Shown here piece by piece: positions 45,992 to 59,800 of a stretch of 64,000 nucleotides of DNA; position 1 is the first letter of the stretch; the number at the start of each line of letters is the position of its first letter. The translations under genes were made by a program, and so were the position numbers. The notes under the pieces are model-generated. The model saw only the letters and a program-made list of their open reading frames with translations. It ran no database searches and was not told where the DNA came from. The stretch comes from Plazaster borealis (lineage: Eukaryota; Echinodermata; Asteroidea; Forcipulatida; Labidiasteridae): positions 1 through 64,000 of the forward strand of contig JAJGQC010000661.1 in assembly GCA_021014325.1 (NCBI GenBank), written 5' to 3'.

Positions 45992-46394
45992 TTAAAGGAG
46001 TTGTATACGTTTGGTAAAAAATTGTAACCCACTGTTTGTTTCAATCCTATATAGTTGTAGATATATATCATAAAACTAACCTGTGAAAATTTCATTTCAA
46101 AAGGTGGTAGCATTTTTGAGATATTGCCAAAAATCTGGAGCGGTTATCGAGAGGAAGAATAATCTGCAATTGGACTACACAATCTGAGAAACCTTACTGT
46201 CGGTAACGCTTCTCAGATTCAAATTTTTTGGGATAAAAAGTGATATGTTTTTCTATAACCGCAGTACTTCGAAGTGAGAAGTTTCTCAAAATGCATTATA
46301 CTATCCAAAGCTGCTGTATTCTTACCAAGTAAGTTTTTATTGCCATTAATTTTCAGAGTCATTACCAAACATATACACTATACAGACCCTTTAA
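45992..46394. mobile_element. TTAA-bounded element, first of three abutting
   Basis: Starts TTAA then AGGAGTTGTATACGTTTGGT and ends ACCAAACATATACACT with a short tail before TTAA. It appears to have inserted into the TTAA of a GGGCCC-type element, whose left end (CATAGAGCTGC) lies just upstream. Confidence 0.75.
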
Positions 46395-46869
46395 AGGCAG
46401 TATATACTTTTGGTAAAAGTCAAAAACCAGTATCCTCACTTGGTGTATCCCAACATATACATGAAACAACAAACCTAGGTGAAAGTTTAAGCTCAATCGG
46501 TCATTGCAATCACCAGAAAAAAGTGGGGAAAAACATTAAGTGTTTTCACTGTTTTAAAACATCAAGTTTTTTATCCCAACATATACATGAAACAACAAAC
46601 CTGTGAAAGTTTAAGCTCAATCGGTCATTGCAATCACCACAAAAAAGTGGGGAAAAACCTTAAGTGTTTTCACTGTTTTAAAACATCAAGTTTTTGACTC
46701 ATGAGATCAAAACTAATTGTTTCACTCATTTCTCAAAAACTATAGCATTTAAAGCAAAAACATTTCAAAGGGAGTTTCCCATTATAACCATCTTTATACC
46801 ACGTAAGTTGTGTGTGAATCTGTGAACATTTATATTTTTACTCTTACCAATGTTACAAACACCCTTTAA
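46391..46869. mobile_element. TTAA-bounded element, second of three
   Basis: Starts TTAA then AGGCAGTATATACTTTTGGT and ends CTTACCAATGTTACAAACAC then CCTTTAA. It contains an internal tandem duplication of about 125 bp (ATCCCAACATATACATGAAA near 46446 and 46572). It shares its boundary TTAA with both neighbours. Confidence 0.75.
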
Positions 46870-47236
46870 AGGTATCGTACACGTTTGGTAACGACTCAAA
46901 AAAAATATTAGCATAAAAACTTGGTAACAAGCAACGGAGAGCTGTTGATAGTATAAAACATTGTAGGAAACGACTCCCTCTGAAGTAACGTAGTTTTTGA
47001 GAAAGAGGTAATTTCTCACTAAAATAATAAAAACTTCTTGCAAGAAGTTTTTATTCCTAATCTGAAAGCACAAAAATTTGTACAACAAGGGTGTGTTGTC
47101 TTTCATAATTTTCTTGCAACTTCGATGACCAATTGAGCCCAAATTTTCACAAGCTTGTTATTTTATGCATATGTTGGGATACACCAAGTGAGAACACTGG
47201 TCTTTGACAATTTCCAAACGTGTTCAGTGCCTTTAA
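46866..47236. mobile_element. TTAA-bounded element, third of three
   Basis: Starts TTAA then AGGTATCGTACACGTTTGGT and ends CCAAACGTGTTCAGTGCCT then TTAA. It is the complete relative of the truncated copy at 6012-6366. Confidence 0.85.
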
Positions 47237-47716
47237 AGTCTAATTCCAGAGCAATGGTTTCCTTTACTCTGTGGTATAAGAATGTTGTTTATTGCATCAC
47301 ACTGCACCATCGTTCCAAAAGTGTAATCATGGCAGAACATAAAAGTAGCTGAGCACAACAACAAATATGCTCACCAGAATAAGGTAACCAGCTAAAAAAC
47401 ATACCGAATGTACAACTTTTGACTGGTATCTAGCTTATTTTGCTTAGCAGAAAATTTTCATTGATGACTGTGTAAATCCATGTGTGAATCCTTGTGTGGA
47501 TGACAAGGACAAATTTTCTAGTAACCAAAAACAACAAAATCTAAGCAAAAATCAGTAATATTAAATGTTAAGGTGAATCAAAAGATAATAAACAAAAGAT
47601 AAATTAACTGACTGATCTACCAAGAGAAAAAGGTATTCAATAAACAGAAATAAAAGAAAAATAGGCACATAAAAATAAAAATAAATGCAATTTCACTTTC
47701 CATTAACCCTAGCGTT

Positions 47717-47893
47717 TTACATTTCTTCTCTTTGGAATGTCTTGTAAGATGCCACCTGTAGATTGCTTCTCAACCTGTCCACCTCAAGCTGTCTGAAGTA
47801 TTCCGTGTCCTCATCTTTGTACATCTGCTCTTGGACGTCTCGGATCTCCTGCTCCATCTTCCATCTCGTGTCCCTCTTCATCCTCTCCATCAC
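47717..47893 (-). CDS. CEP95: CEP95-like last coding exon
   Basis: The acceptor CATCTTAAAG precedes 47893. Phase 0 entry gives [40 protein letters not shown] and [18 protein letters not shown], then TAA at 47719-47717. A possible polyadenylation signal (AATAAA, minus strand) lies near 47290. Confidence 0.75.
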   Translation of the reverse strand: MMERMKRDTRWKMEQEIRDVQEQMYKDEDTEYFRQLEVDRLRSNLQVASYKTFQREEM

Positions 47894-50800
47894 CTTTAAG
47901 ATGTAATCATAATTTCATCAATGATAATTTAGTACAGTTCTAGTACGCCCTTTCCATCCCAGGATGTTCAAAGGCACAAATTACAATAAAAATTCCAGCA
48001 CAATACAAACAATGAAAAATTACATCAAAATACATACAAGACAGCTTAAAAATACAAAAAAAATTACCAACTACATACAGATGCAGCATAAAATTACACA
48101 AACAATTTTTAAAAGCAGACACCCTCGCCCCTTTAAAAGGAAAACAAAACACAGTAATAAACATAGCAAAATAAGGAATGAAAAGAGAGTAATATCTAGC
48201 TATGCACACAAAAATAAGCAACAACAAATGTAATTACAGACTATATGCCTCCCTAAAAATGAATCTCTAATTAAGCCTTGTGAAACGGGGCAACTTTTGC
48301 AGGCAACTTAGAGGCAACCAACTGCAGTGCATGCTGCAGGAACACTTTGGTGGCACATGAGTAATTTTTTAGACAATAACTTACGATCTACAAGAAAAAT
48401 ATGTGAACTTTCAAATGTGAATGCCTTTTCTTTTTGGAGATTGCCAGCGAATTAACCCCAAGTAAAAACGGAGGTAGTGCATTCCACAACTTTGTAGCAG
48501 CCGAAAAAAAGGTGTGATCGCCAAAAGAGTGCAGCATCCTACCCCTAGGATACACAAGTAGAATATATCACCTGTTAACCTCAGGCTTAATGCTAAGATG
48601 TTTTACAAATAATACCAACAAATAAAAGTCATGTACCTTACTGGAACGTGTGGCTGAGTTTTTCCCCAATAAAAATGCCTTAAAATGGTATACCAAACAG
48701 AAATTAGGGACGTGACTGTTCTAAAGACTGCAGGACCCCAGTAATAGCATTCACTAAAAATGGTTTATTTAAAGCCAATTGCATCATCATACAGCAAGGC
48801 TACGGTGGCCTATGAATGCCACTCCATAACAGTGACCTTTACTATGACGTTGTTGGTTTCTGTTTGAGGTCGCCATAAGAGACTTGGTGCAAGCCCCTTG
48901 TGGCTGTTATGGTCTCTAGGGGCTGAATAGACCCCTTGCATAAAACCCACCACTGCTGGTACGATGAGGTCACATGAACATTTTTATGCATCAAGAACAG
49001 CCAATGAGCTGCCTCCTTTTGCCTAAGTGAGGGCGCTGTTTGAGAGTGTGATGTCATATGCAAAGTGTCTATAATAAACAAAAACAGTAAAGAACCAGAG
49101 AGAACGACAACTCACCTTTGTCTGTGCCTTGTCCCTGACCTGCAACTCGTATCTCTCAGTAGCAATAGTTTCCGCTAGCATACTAAACTGGTTACGATAG
49201 CTGGAGAGTGGACACTAAGGAAATTATCGCTTGATCGCTTGAAGTCTCTCCTGCCTTGGTTACAACATCTGAACCCAGATCTAATGTCATCATTAACTTC
49301 AAACATTGTATCACAAGGGCCTTGTCACACAGGCAACTTAAAGGCAACTTAGAGGCAACCAACTGCAGTGCATGCTGCAGGACCACTTTGGTGGCACATG
49401 AGTAATTTTTCAGACAATAACTTACGATCCCCAAGAAAAATATGTGAACTTTCAAATGTGAATACCTTTTTTTTTTGAGATTGCCTGGAACTGGATGCCA
49501 GTAAATTGCTTTGTGTGACATAGCCCTAAAGGTTCAACCATTTGTGCAAATTATTTGTTGTTACTGCATCAATTCGAACCTTGCTCAAGAGGAATCCTGA
49601 ACAACTTTGCTCAACGCCACAGAGTCACAGATTCATATAGCAATAGTAACAGTAATAACATCACTTTTTTACTACAAAACGCATGAAACACACAAGTCTC
49701 AATGTTCGAATGAATAGCTTTGGCAGTGGCTACAAGCGGAACGCCGAAGAGTCCTATTCTTCAACGATATCATTGCAGCCAACAGCCAGAGAAACCCCCC
49801 GAACAAATTTGATGTCATTTGGTTTATTGTTTGAGAAAGGGATTAACAAACTTTTGACTAATTAGCATGACTTGATATGTTTGGATAGCCATACTGCTAA
49901 AAGTAAAGCACCTACAGAGATCAATTTTAAATAATTTAAAAGCTCTTGAGGGTTTCTCAACGAGTCAAGTCAGCACACTGAATTTTGTTTAAATCCGCAA
50001 CGGTCCAAAAGCATCTTGGATTGACAGACCATGATCCTATTCTTGTTTTTTTTTCTTCTGTAATTTTAAATTTATCCCCTTTTTAAATTCCACATAATTC
50101 AACTCTTAATTAAGGCTGCCACTTGGAATTTTTAATAAATATGAAATGGAACGAAATGGAATGAAAAATTGGCGCTAATAATGGGCTAGCCCTTAACAAT
50201 ACTGTCCCATCCCTATTTCATACACCTGGTTTAAGAGTAGCAATTTATGGTTCAAGAGCATTGCTCAAGGACACAAGAGTCATGATCGGGAATCAAAACT
50301 CACACTCTGATGATTCAGCCATGCGAACTAGAGTCCGGTGCACTAGACCGCTTGGCCACGACATGTCATGATAAAAATGTGTGCAGAATACTATAGAAAT
50401 TATGATTTTCAAAAAGGATACTAGTTTTCCAATGAGTCTATCTCATCCTGCTGTCTTTGGGACGACGCCTCTCTCTTTTCTCGGGCATAATTTCTCAAGT
50501 CATGGATAAAAGCTTTCTGGATTTTCAGACCGTCCTCAAAGAGTCGCTTAAAAATCTGACAGAGAAAAAATTACAAGTTATAAACCACAAGGGGGAAACT
50601 GACTGAGTATATTTTTAAATAATTTTGGGTTGAACAAAGACAAAATTGGCTAGACCGGGACTTGAACCTGCGATGTCCAGATTAACGTTCCGGTGCCCTA
50701 CCAACTGAGCTGGTGCCCTATGTTGGCAGTCTCCCTATTTTGTCAATATCTTTGTCATTATTTGATAAAAAAAAGTAAGAAAGAAGAATTGATCTAACCT

Positions 50801-53800
50801 GCTCCTCTCGTGTCCTTCTCTTCATCATCCGTGATTTTGAACGAAGACAAAATTCATCGTAGTAACGACGGGCTCGAGCGTTGACCTGCCGCTGCTCCTG
50901 GACCTTGCTCTGGAGGGCTCGGTTTTTGGCTCGCGTCTCCTTCATCTCCCTCTGCATGATGAAAGAGGGTTGTGGGTTTATTTACAAAGTGATTACTCAG
51001 CCAAAGGTTGACATCTGGGGGTTGCGTTCCGCTCTGTTTGCAAAACAGTTAAAAAAAATGTATGCTCCCGCAAAACAACACGCGGTACGCATATTCACGT
51101 CAATTTTTTGAACCAATCATTTTGCAGTATCTCTAATGTTTATTCTGTGTGTTGGTAAAGGTTCTGCCGCCTGGAGACAGAGTGTTCGCAGTCTTCGCTA
51201 CTGTAACCGGTATGAATAGTATCCCTCCTCTAATTTTTGACTGCATTCATCCATGTAGCATTACATAACTACTATTTTGCATAATTATTCATCACATGTA
51301 AATCAACCTCAATTCAAATTCAAATCACCCACCGTTGGCGGCGTAGGACTACTTAATAGTTTTGTCGTCATTCACATTCTGGTAGAAGATGAACCAACTT
51401 CTATATTTTTCCTTTGTCTTCTATACTTGCAGGTAAATATTTTCTCTTGTTATATCTCATGCTTGTAATTGTATTTCATTTATTTATGCATTAGATGTGA
51501 ACACATGCATTGTAGAATTACCTTATTATAACTTGAATTTGCCGAGATTTATCGTCATTTTGCTAGTTAAGATTGTATTGTTTGCGAGGATGACCGTTCC
51601 TCCTGCATATTGAGATAATCAGGAACAATGACCAAATTCAGCCGAATCTCAATGTAAATATATTCTTAAGTTAATACTTTAAATAGGCGTGATTATTTAC
51701 GTCTACCAGTATATTTAATTGCATTTACGATGTCTTAAACATCGAAAGCCACGTATTTTCAAGATAGCGGCCGTCAGCAAGCTTTTGGCGGGAACCGTTG
51801 CGCCATCTTGTTTTCTTTGTTAAGTGCCTTAAGCAAACCCTTACTTTTTAACTTTGCATCATTTGTTTATGAAATCTATATAATTATTTAAATATCCTTT
51901 GTTATTTTATATTAAGTCATTCACATTCTGGTAGAAGACGAACCAACATCTATATTTTTCCTTCGTCTTCTATACTTGCAGAATTTACAGACTACAAATA
52001 ATTGCCATAATATGACACCAGAGAACAGAGTACAACGAGCGCCGAGTCCTCTTTCCCAAATATTATGACTCAAAACCAACTAAGGGTCACACTACTAAGG
52101 AACAGAACAATATTCCCACATTTATCAAGTCTGCCAAATCAATTGAACAATTCAAGAAATTTTATACAACTTCCTTGTTCCTAATTTGATCTAAATTGCT
52201 TTTTTGGGGGGGCACATAAATTCACACTGTAGTGTTAGCGCATTAATGTTGTTTTACAAAGTAGAGCCTATATTTAACGCTCTTCAGTGTTATGAATAAA
52301 TTCTACTATAAACCCCTTGCATTAGCCGCCATTGTTGAGGTCAACCAATGGAAATAAGCAGGAGTGTACACGCCACGCACAACTCTCAGCCAATGATAGG
52401 TCTTCATTGACCTCAATGAGGGTGCTGTTTGGGGCTTGTGACTTCATATGCAAGGGGGGGTCTATTATAGCCTGAACATCTGACGTCACACCTCGAGGCT
52501 CGTGAATAACGCCAGATACTGGCCTTGAGCGCCTTGCAGGATCCTGCCAGTTGATCTCACATCCATCACATGCAGATTCGCAGTCAATTCACACAGCAGG
52601 TACACATAGTGAATAAAACAACATAACATGCATGTACAAACATTATGCACATGCTGCATGCAGCAGACGACGGAAAGTGCACGCTGACAAACTACATCAC
52701 TCTCGGACCAATCATAACACAGATATGGAAAGCTTACGTCACTGAACGTTGAATGAAATCATTGGGCCTGTAAGACCAGTGCCTGTCTTTATCCTTCCAG
52801 ATAAAGACGGGGAACCAGTCTAGGTCTAGTATTACGTGTTTATCATAACGGACTGACCATTCTCTGATTGTGGCGGAGCTCCTTCTTCATGATCTGCAGG
52901 AGGATGTCTTGACACTTCTCCGCCTCCTCCATCTAAACCAAGACAAAAACAGAGATGGGGTACATGATTATAAGGGTAGGGTTGGTCTGCCCTTTGGGAC
53001 AAAATGTGGATTTGGTTTTCGGGGGACGATCTAATAGCACAACGTTTAGAGGGTTTTGGTTTATTTGTAATGGTGAATTTGGTTTGGTGAGTTTGGTTGG
53101 GGGAAGATCTTGGCATAACTTTCTCAGAGAAGGTCTTAGTTTAAACTTGTAATGCTTTTGCAGCATCATCTTGTAGACTGCTCTTTCTTGGAGGAGGCTC
53201 AGTGAATGAGGGGGTAACGTTATAGTATGAGTTGGTTTAGGACAAGTATGGGTTTGGTTTGTGAGAAATTCTTGGCATAACTTTTAAAAGGTCTTAGTTT
53301 ACTTGCAATGCAGTTAAAGCACCATCTTGATGAACTACTCTTATCTTGTAGCCGAGGTTCAGTGAATGGTTGTTGTGTGTTTTTGGCAAGCATGGGTTTG
53401 ATTTGGTGGAAGATGTTGACATAACTTTCAGAGTATCTTGGTTGTACTTGTAATGCCAGTCCAGCACCATCTTGTTATATGAGGCTCAGGGCAGGGTAGT
53501 GAGGCAAGTATAGGTTGGTTTTTGGGAATATCTTGGCATAACCCTCATTTGGTAATGGTTTCAGTTCTAATGCTGGTCTAGCCCTAGTCTTGGTCCAAAT
53601 CGCTACAATTGTATGTGTTATATATTACCAGATGAATCTCTGCATACATGTGTGTATGGGACGTCTGTGTGTGAACAGTAGTGCGAGCCAGAAATAATGC
53701 TCCTAAATTCGGTACGCCCTCTATAGGTAGAATTGAGCCATTTCGGTATTTCGGTAAATAGCCCAAGGACGGTCTAGGAACCTAGACTAGTCTAGCCCAG

Positions 53801-56800
53801 TCTCGTTAGCTGCTCTATCTTGAAGGTTTCGACAAGTACGGGTTTGGATTTTCTGGAAGATCTTGACATAACTTTCAGAGGAACTTTCAGGTTTTACGTG
53901 TAGGTGAGGCTCAGTGCATGGGGGCAGCCCAGATAGCAAATACATGTTGGGCCGACACTGGTTATTGAATGGTGGCCCAATGTTGGCAACCCTAGTTGGC
54001 CCCGCTTGGAGCTGCTCATCGGCGCAACGTTGGCCCCTTCAGTCTTTTTTTCGCTGGCCCAACAATTGTAAATTAACGTTGGGCCAATGTGGGCTATCAA
54101 CGTTGGCCCATAGAATAAAATAAATTACATTTATTTAATACGTTATTGATTCATTATGCCTACTATTATCTAAATACCCTAAGTACATTATGATTAGTTA
54201 AGTCTACTGTTAATTACTTACACGCATACATACATAGTCTACTACCTAATTTTACTAATACCCATATACTGTATAATACACAGCGTGTGTTATATATATA
54301 CTTCAACTTCTACTGACTTAGTACTCATGGTTGTGATATTAATTATTGATTATTCTTTGTTATTATACTTTTGCAATCAAAAATAAATGTTTTTTTTTTA
54401 CTTAAAATAATCTCAACATTTTCCCCGGATAATTTATAACAAAAAAACGCAACAAGTTACATTTAATTGTCGGATTTCATAAATTTGTCACAATTTTATT
54501 GCACTATTTAGAACAACTTGAACGCCCTGCCTTCAAATTTGCATAATGATCAACATCGGTCCAATGCCGGCCCAACGTCGGCATGTTAGTGTTGTGACAT
54601 AGACAAATGCAAAACGTACATTGGCAAGACACCCACAGCCCCCATTGCCAAGACGAAACTTAACTTGTCCCTATACGCGTTCCCTGTTGGCGGGAAACAA
54701 ATAACTACTACGTGGTGTAACATAAATTACAAGTTGTTCATCACTCTCTGTTAGGCCAAATCCATGTCAGTTTTAGCATCCCAAAAGCACGTCAACAATT
54801 ACATTCAGATCACCATGTTTGTAACATACGAGCCATGGGCTGCCTAAGAGGAGTTATACATTTGGACAATCTAACCTCATCCGATAGTGCGCCGCACTAT
54901 AGGGCCAACGAATAGCTATCACAGGCCCAACGTGGTACCAATATTGAATGTGTTTGGTCATCATGGGCCAACATTGAGCCAATATAATTTCATGTAACGG
55001 GCCAACATTGTGCCAATTTTCACCATAACCTCCAATAGTGCGCCACTACAGGGCCAACGAATAACCATCACAGGCCCAACGTGGTACCAATATTGAATGT
55101 GTTTGGTGGGCCAACATTGAGCCAAAATATAATTTCATGTAATGGGCCAACATTGTCCCAATTTTCCCCATAACCTCATCCGATAGTGCGCCACTATAGG
55201 GCCAACGAATAACTACCACTGGCCCAACGTGGTACCAATATTGAATGTGTTTGGTGGGCCAACATTGAGCCAAAATATAATTTCATGTAATGGGCCAACA
55301 TTGTCCCAATTTTCCCCATAACCTCATCCGATAGTGCGCCACTATAGGGCCAACGAATAACTACCACTGGCCCAACGTGGTACCAATATTGAATGTGTTT
55401 GGTCAACATGGGCCAACATTGAGCCAATAATAATTTCATGTAACGGGCCAACATTGTGCCAATTTTCCCCATAACCTCATCCGATATTGCGCCACTACAG
55501 GGCCAACGAATAACTATCACAGGCCCAACGTGGTGCCGATGTGGTGTACGTTGATGATAAGGGCCCAATATTGGGCCGATTATAAAACAACGCCGACATA
55601 GGGCCAACCTTATTGGGACATTGTCGGGCCACCGTAAGCTAATCGACCCAACCATTTGCCAATCTATCATATGCTGTGCCAACATTGGCCCAACATGTTC
55701 TTGCTATCTGGGAGGGGTGTTATAAGGTTTAGGCAAGCTTGTGTTTGGTCCAGAGGGTGGAGGGGGTAAGGGGGTAAGGGGGTTGAGAGCTTGGGATGCT
55801 TTACCTTGAGCTGTGTCTTGGTCTTCTTGTACTGTTTGGTCAATCCCCATCTTGTTTAGCCGTTCCATCTGCCTCATCTGCTTAGCCCACATATCGTGAG
55901 CCGTCTGAGGGGAGACGTGGAGAAACGGAAACTCCTGCATGACGGTCGGCAGCATCTCATCCTCGCCGATGCTTACTGAGGATGAAGAAGCAAAGAGAAG
56001 GCAGAGAGAACAAGATTACACCTAGCCACTTGGGGGTCGATCTAGGTATGAAGGTTATTCCTGCTGGGTGGTCCACTGCACGGGACTCAAGTTCAGGGCC
56101 TAACACTATGAAAATCTTTGTCTTGAAAATGGAGTGAAAATCCACTTTTCTCCTTGAAATTGTAAATTCCCCCTTTCACCTTGTTTTCACAGAGTTCTCA
56201 TCTAACTAGCAGAGCCTAAGTGTTTCATGTTGTTTTCACTGTGCTGTATTGTTGAAAACAGCCCAAGGTTATCTTTGGTGTGTGTGTAGTGTGGTTTAAT
56301 TCAAGGAGTATTCAGCAAGTTTTCAGGGTGTCCTTGGTATAACCATAGCTGGATAGGTTACTGTTTAATGAGGGAAGTCAAACTGATAGATGGTTTATTG
56401 GTCAGCCTTTTGGTTTCACCTTGTTTCAGGTCAGCAGTGTACTGTTCAGCACACTGTGGATACAGACCAATGTTTACATTTTGGATTAGAGCCTAATTAC
56501 CCCCCAGAGACCATGGAGTGGGGGAAGTGGGAAATGACATTCCAGAAAATTATTCACCAATCCAATTAGGTCTTGGCTGATGGAGAGCACTCCCTGAAAT
56601 CAGGGTGAAATTCACTGAGGCCAGTCAATGGTCTGGTGACTTTATTTTTCAAGGTAGTTTAATTGCAATTCCCTTAAAGCATGGTGAAAGGGAAATAATT
56701 CCTTGAATTTCAGCCAAAACCTGCAATTCACTAAGATTTCACGGTGGTTTCACAGCAGAGATTTTCATAGGTATCATGGCTCTGCTTACCGCAATACTCT

Positions 56801-59800
56801 ACTATTGCGACCACCATTCTTTGCTTACAGGGCAAGCGCTGCAGGGCTCAAATTTGGGGTAAAATTCCACAAGATTGCAGGGCTCGTGACTCAAAATTTT
56901 TACCGCACCAGAATTGAATTTACAAGACCAGAATCTAAATGAGAAAGAACTTTCTACGAAGACTAACATGTAAGCTGTTTTCATTTGGACAATCACTGAG
57001 AGAGATGTAAGCTGTTTTCATTTGGACAATCACTGAGAGAGAAGATTTATCTCATTTGTCTTATGGGTAAGTATACTTTGATACTCACTACCGAATTGAA
57101 AGTTTTTACCAGAATCAAAACCCAAAGTCAACATTTGAACACCATTTCATTAAATTATAGATAGTACACAGTGAGGTAGACCTATTATTATTATTCAATT
57201 GTACAACACAAGACAGTCAGACTTGTTCGATGGCCAGTTTAGTGGCCCGATGCTAAAATTACCGTGGGCCTGCAGTCCAGTGTAAAATTCGAGCCCTGCG
57301 CCAAATTTCTGCGCTAGCTGTGTAAGCGATGAATGCCTAGTTACATGGAGTACGCACTTGCACAAGCAAAAATTCCCTGCTAACCTGTGAAATACGCTTG
57401 ACATAAGCGCAAAATTCCCCACTTCCCCGGGCGCCTATTCTTTGCTTACGGTCAGCAGGGCCATGAAATTTGAATGGATTTTAGATTGGATAACTGATTG
57501 TCACGGCCCAGGTGTACATAAAGAACACCCCCGTTTAGTTTTGGTATATTCTTACTTTGCATATTCATTTCAAACCTTTCGTTGTTGTAAATATCTCTTT
57601 ATCATTTAAATTTACGAACCGCCCCCTTTGTTCTAATTTGTATTTCCCACCGTTCAATAATCTGGCCGTCATTCTGAAATTGGCCGAACCTTCATCAACA
57701 TCTTGTTTACCAATTTTACAGGTATGAATCTTGTCTTGTTTATATATCTCTTTGCATCATTTCTTAAATCTTTTAACTCTTACCTAAGTATCAAAGGAAT
57801 GTATGGGAATTCTAGTGTTTCTTTAAGTCAACATATATTTGTATTATTTAGTGTATTTCTAATCAATTTCCTTACGATTTACATGAGATATGCGGCTCGC
57901 CAAGGTGGCAACCGGGCGTTTTATTGTTACTTAAGCTTGATTCGTTTTCCATTTATACATTTCTTATTATTGTTTAACTTAAGTTTACCGTCATTCTGAA
58001 ATTGGCCGAACCTTCATCAACATCTTGTTCACCAATTTTACAGATTCAATAAAGAACCGGATTCAAGAGAGAACTCCAAAGCAAGTTCCCAAGTGCCTGT
58101 TTAATACAGTGACTTAACAACATCTCAATGGTCACATGATCATATGTTCAATATTTTGGTTTCACTACAACACTGATGTGTGATAAACATTGTATAATCA
58201 GTGCTTTTCAAGTCCAGTGGAGACACAAACAAAAACAGGCTACTAGGTTGTGATACGAACCCATGAACCCTGGATTCGTATACTGCTAGAAAACTGAGCA
58301 TATCCGACGTTCGTATTTTTGTTTTTGTTTTGTTTTACACATAAACTGATTTGTTTCCAAATCCTGCAGAAAAAACAAATTCCACAGGATACTTGGGTGA
58401 AATTCGAATCCACAACCTGCACATTCTAGAGCAGGGCCCAGTTTCATAGAGCTGCTTAAGCACAAAAAGTAGCTAAGCGCGACAAAAATTTGCTTACCAG
58501 AATGCGGTAACTGGCTAAAACACCATGTCACATGTACCATTTGTGACTGGTATCCTGCTCATTTCTGCTAAGCAGAGAATTGTTAAGCGATATTATCTGC
58601 TTAAGCAGCTCTATGACATTGGGCCCAGATGTCTTAACCATGAGACCATTGAGGGTGCCCAGTGACGAAAAGAGCAGTTTGAATCCTGTCATTAGCAGCG
58701 GTTACAGCAAACAATTTAACTCTTTCACACACCGACCGGTTGCTACCGGTTTAAATCAAGTTAACAATTAATGTGTCCATATGATCAATTTATCACTTAA
58801 ATTATTGGTGCATGAAGGGGTTAATAGATGTAACAATTGCATCGGGGCTGAACGAATAAATTGGTTTGGTAATTACATCTCTTGTGCCAATGCATTGTGG
58901 GACTTGACGAGGCACTTCTCTTGCGTTTGGAACTTGGAGCCTTGGATCTGGAGCGGGAAAGCCTGTCTGTTGTTACCTTGGCTGTAAAGAGTAAAGATAC
59001 AGAGGGGACTGTCAAATATTGCTTATGAAATTTGCAATGATTTGGGTGGGGTTGAACAAAGAAAAATTAACTAGAGCGGGATTTGATCCAACGACCTCTG
59101 GTTTAACGTACTGGCGCTCTACCAACTGAGCTATCTAGCCATATGTTGGCGGTCTCCCTATTTTGTCAATATCTTTGTTCAGGGGTGCCAGTCAGAAGCC
59201 ATTCAACCGTAAACTGCCGTGTAGCCAGGGATCACACCCAAGTTTACAATACAACCTGGGAAGCGGCAGCCAGGGGATCACCTTAATGGGATGCAACTTT
59301 TTTTATTTTCATATATCAAGTAATAAACCACAAGGGAAACTGAAATAAGCAATGGTAAGATCCACATTGATATTAAAAATTAAATTCAATTCAGATACAC
59401 GTTTATTTCTATACTTTTAAGAGAAAAATGAATACTTTTAAAAAGGATGAGGGCGGGAACAATCAACTATTTGGATTTTTACTTGGCCTAGTAGTTTAGG
59501 GTATGCTTCTTCTTGGAAACAAACTAAAACATTAATTAGGGATACTCTGCTCTATTCAATTGTTGGTTACATTTGAACTTACTACTGTATTTATTGGCTG
59601 GCTGGTACTTGCTTGTCTTGGGACCGCTGAAAACCTTCTTGTATTCAGCATCCTGCAAAGAGATTAAAAAGTTTCATGATTGCACACAAATCTCAAAATC
59701 CGAAAAAAGAAAAAGAAAAAAAAATGTAATCGACACATGAGTGAATTGACCCCTTGCACCAACATCACTAGAGGCTACTGTCCGCCACTCTCGCCATTTT

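Noticed and set aside
47964..48233. Lys/Asn-rich plus-strand frame
   Set aside because: An A-rich intron sequence of the CEP95-like gene on the other strand; composition explains the open frame.
53914..54123. Plus- and minus-strand frames over GGCCCAAC-rich DNA, also 55046-55685
   Set aside because: They lie entirely inside the non-autonomous transposon and its tandem repeat.
59090..59150. Functional tRNA genes (also at 12600, 50280, 50660, 61800, 63060)
   Set aside because: A and B boxes are recognisable but acceptor stems do not pair, B boxes are altered and SINE bodies follow.
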